64,000 nt of DNA from Nyssa sinensis (lineage: Eukaryota; Streptophyta; Magnoliopsida; Cornales; Nyssaceae): assembly GCA_008638375.1 (NCBI GenBank), contig CM018031.1:60194688-60258687 (forward strand). Direction: 5' to 3'. The notes beneath the pieces are model-generated. The model was not told the DNA's origin. It saw only the letters and a program-made list of their open reading frames with translations, and made no database searches. The position numbers were made by a program, and so were the translations under genes. Position 1 is the stretch's first letter. Every line of letters starts with the position of its first letter. Positions 63,476 through 64,000 of the stretch are shown here, piece by piece.

Positions 63476-64000
63476 AAATTAATCAAAAACAGTATCACAT
63501 CAGAAAAGAGTTCAGCATTAAAAGGGGATCACAAAAGAATAGATTGGAACAAAGACAACAACAAAACATTTAACTACATAATACTAAAAGATGTAAACTG
63601 AACATTGTTCTATTTTCAAAAAAACTGAGCTAAAGCAAATAGGGAAAGAAACTTGAAATTCCCAAAAGACCACAAAAAAACCACCCTTTGAGAGGACAAG
63701 ACACAATTGGGCTTATCAACTTTTTCAGAAACTACAACAGAAAATAAAGATTTTTCCCCGCAAGTTAAAATTTCTTTTTTACAACTTTTGCTTAACTTTT
63801 CTTCCAGACATTCAGCAACCAAACAGAACACTAGGACATAATAACACACACAACCCTATTATACAGTGATGGGAGTTATTGGGAAAATAGGAAAAGAAAA
63901 AATCTTGATTGTTAACATCCGCGTACACATATATAAAAAAAGATGCATAAAAATAAAATATCCATATTAACCCAACAGGAAACGTTCTACCTAACTAAGC
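63476..64000 (-). other. Part of intron 1 of the RGG-protein gene
   Basis: Begins right after a clean acceptor (TTTCAG on the minus strand) and shows no exon with the family N terminus. It is therefore taken as intron running off the window. Confidence 0.6.

Noticed and set aside
1..64000. CRISPR arrays, prokaryotic operons or viral genomes
   Set aside because: None seen. The direct repeats are microsatellites or tandem duplications without spacers, and the genes are spliced plant genes.

Overview
This 64-kb window is nuclear DNA of a dicot plant. It is AT-rich, with GT-AG introns, TA/CA/CT microsatellites, Au-type and other SINEs, hAT-, Mutator- and Harbinger-like small elements, LINE and copia relics, and orthologues of well-known plant genes. 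CHIP, PUB9 and a DUF506 gene occur here in that order. As I recall, their Arabidopsis counterparts are At3g07370, At3g07360 and At3g07350, so this block looks like conserved microsynteny. I cannot name the species.

Left third (1-20703): a very recent head-to-tail tandem duplication with a unit of about 9.2 kb. Positions 1 to about 6070 are repeated at 9242 to about 15280 with only two substitutions noticed by eye; the other differences are homopolymer or CT-tract lengths. The junction, near 6070-6077, joins intron 3 of a HINT3-like gene (exons 1-3 only, + strand) to the interior of an OXI1-like AGC protein kinase gene (- strand, cut in its activation region). The second HINT3 copy is complete: 7 exons, 207 codons, 11029-20703. 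A complete kinase gene is predicted just left of the window. Intron 3 of the complete HINT3 gene carries a SINE, a fragment of a GATA/TIFY (ZML-type) gene, and a box C/D snoRNA whose guide matches 18S rRNA (snR53/snoR53Y-like), with a weaker snoRNA candidate beside it.

Middle (23598-41424): CHIP (+, 8 exons, TPR plus U-box) and PUB9 (-, 2 exons, U-box plus ARM repeats) are two U-box E3 ubiquitin ligases facing each other tail to tail across 7.5 kb. CHIP introns 3 and 4 hold a LINE relic, two small DNA elements and a 2.4-copy tandem repeat.

Gene desert (41425-55728): 14 kb of AT-rich DNA with microsatellites, a 3'-terminal copia fragment, local tandem repeats, a dispersed 0.5-kb duplication and a long-TIR element.

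Right end: a single-exon DUF506 gene (55729-56628, -) with two G-boxes upstream, a Harbinger-like element, and the 3' part of an RGG-type HABP4/SERBP1-family RNA-binding protein gene (60225-63472, -) whose first exon lies beyond the window. Its glycine-rich region is built from a coding minisatellite.

All exon borders were set by hand from splice signals, reading frame and family similarity. No alignment or database search was run.
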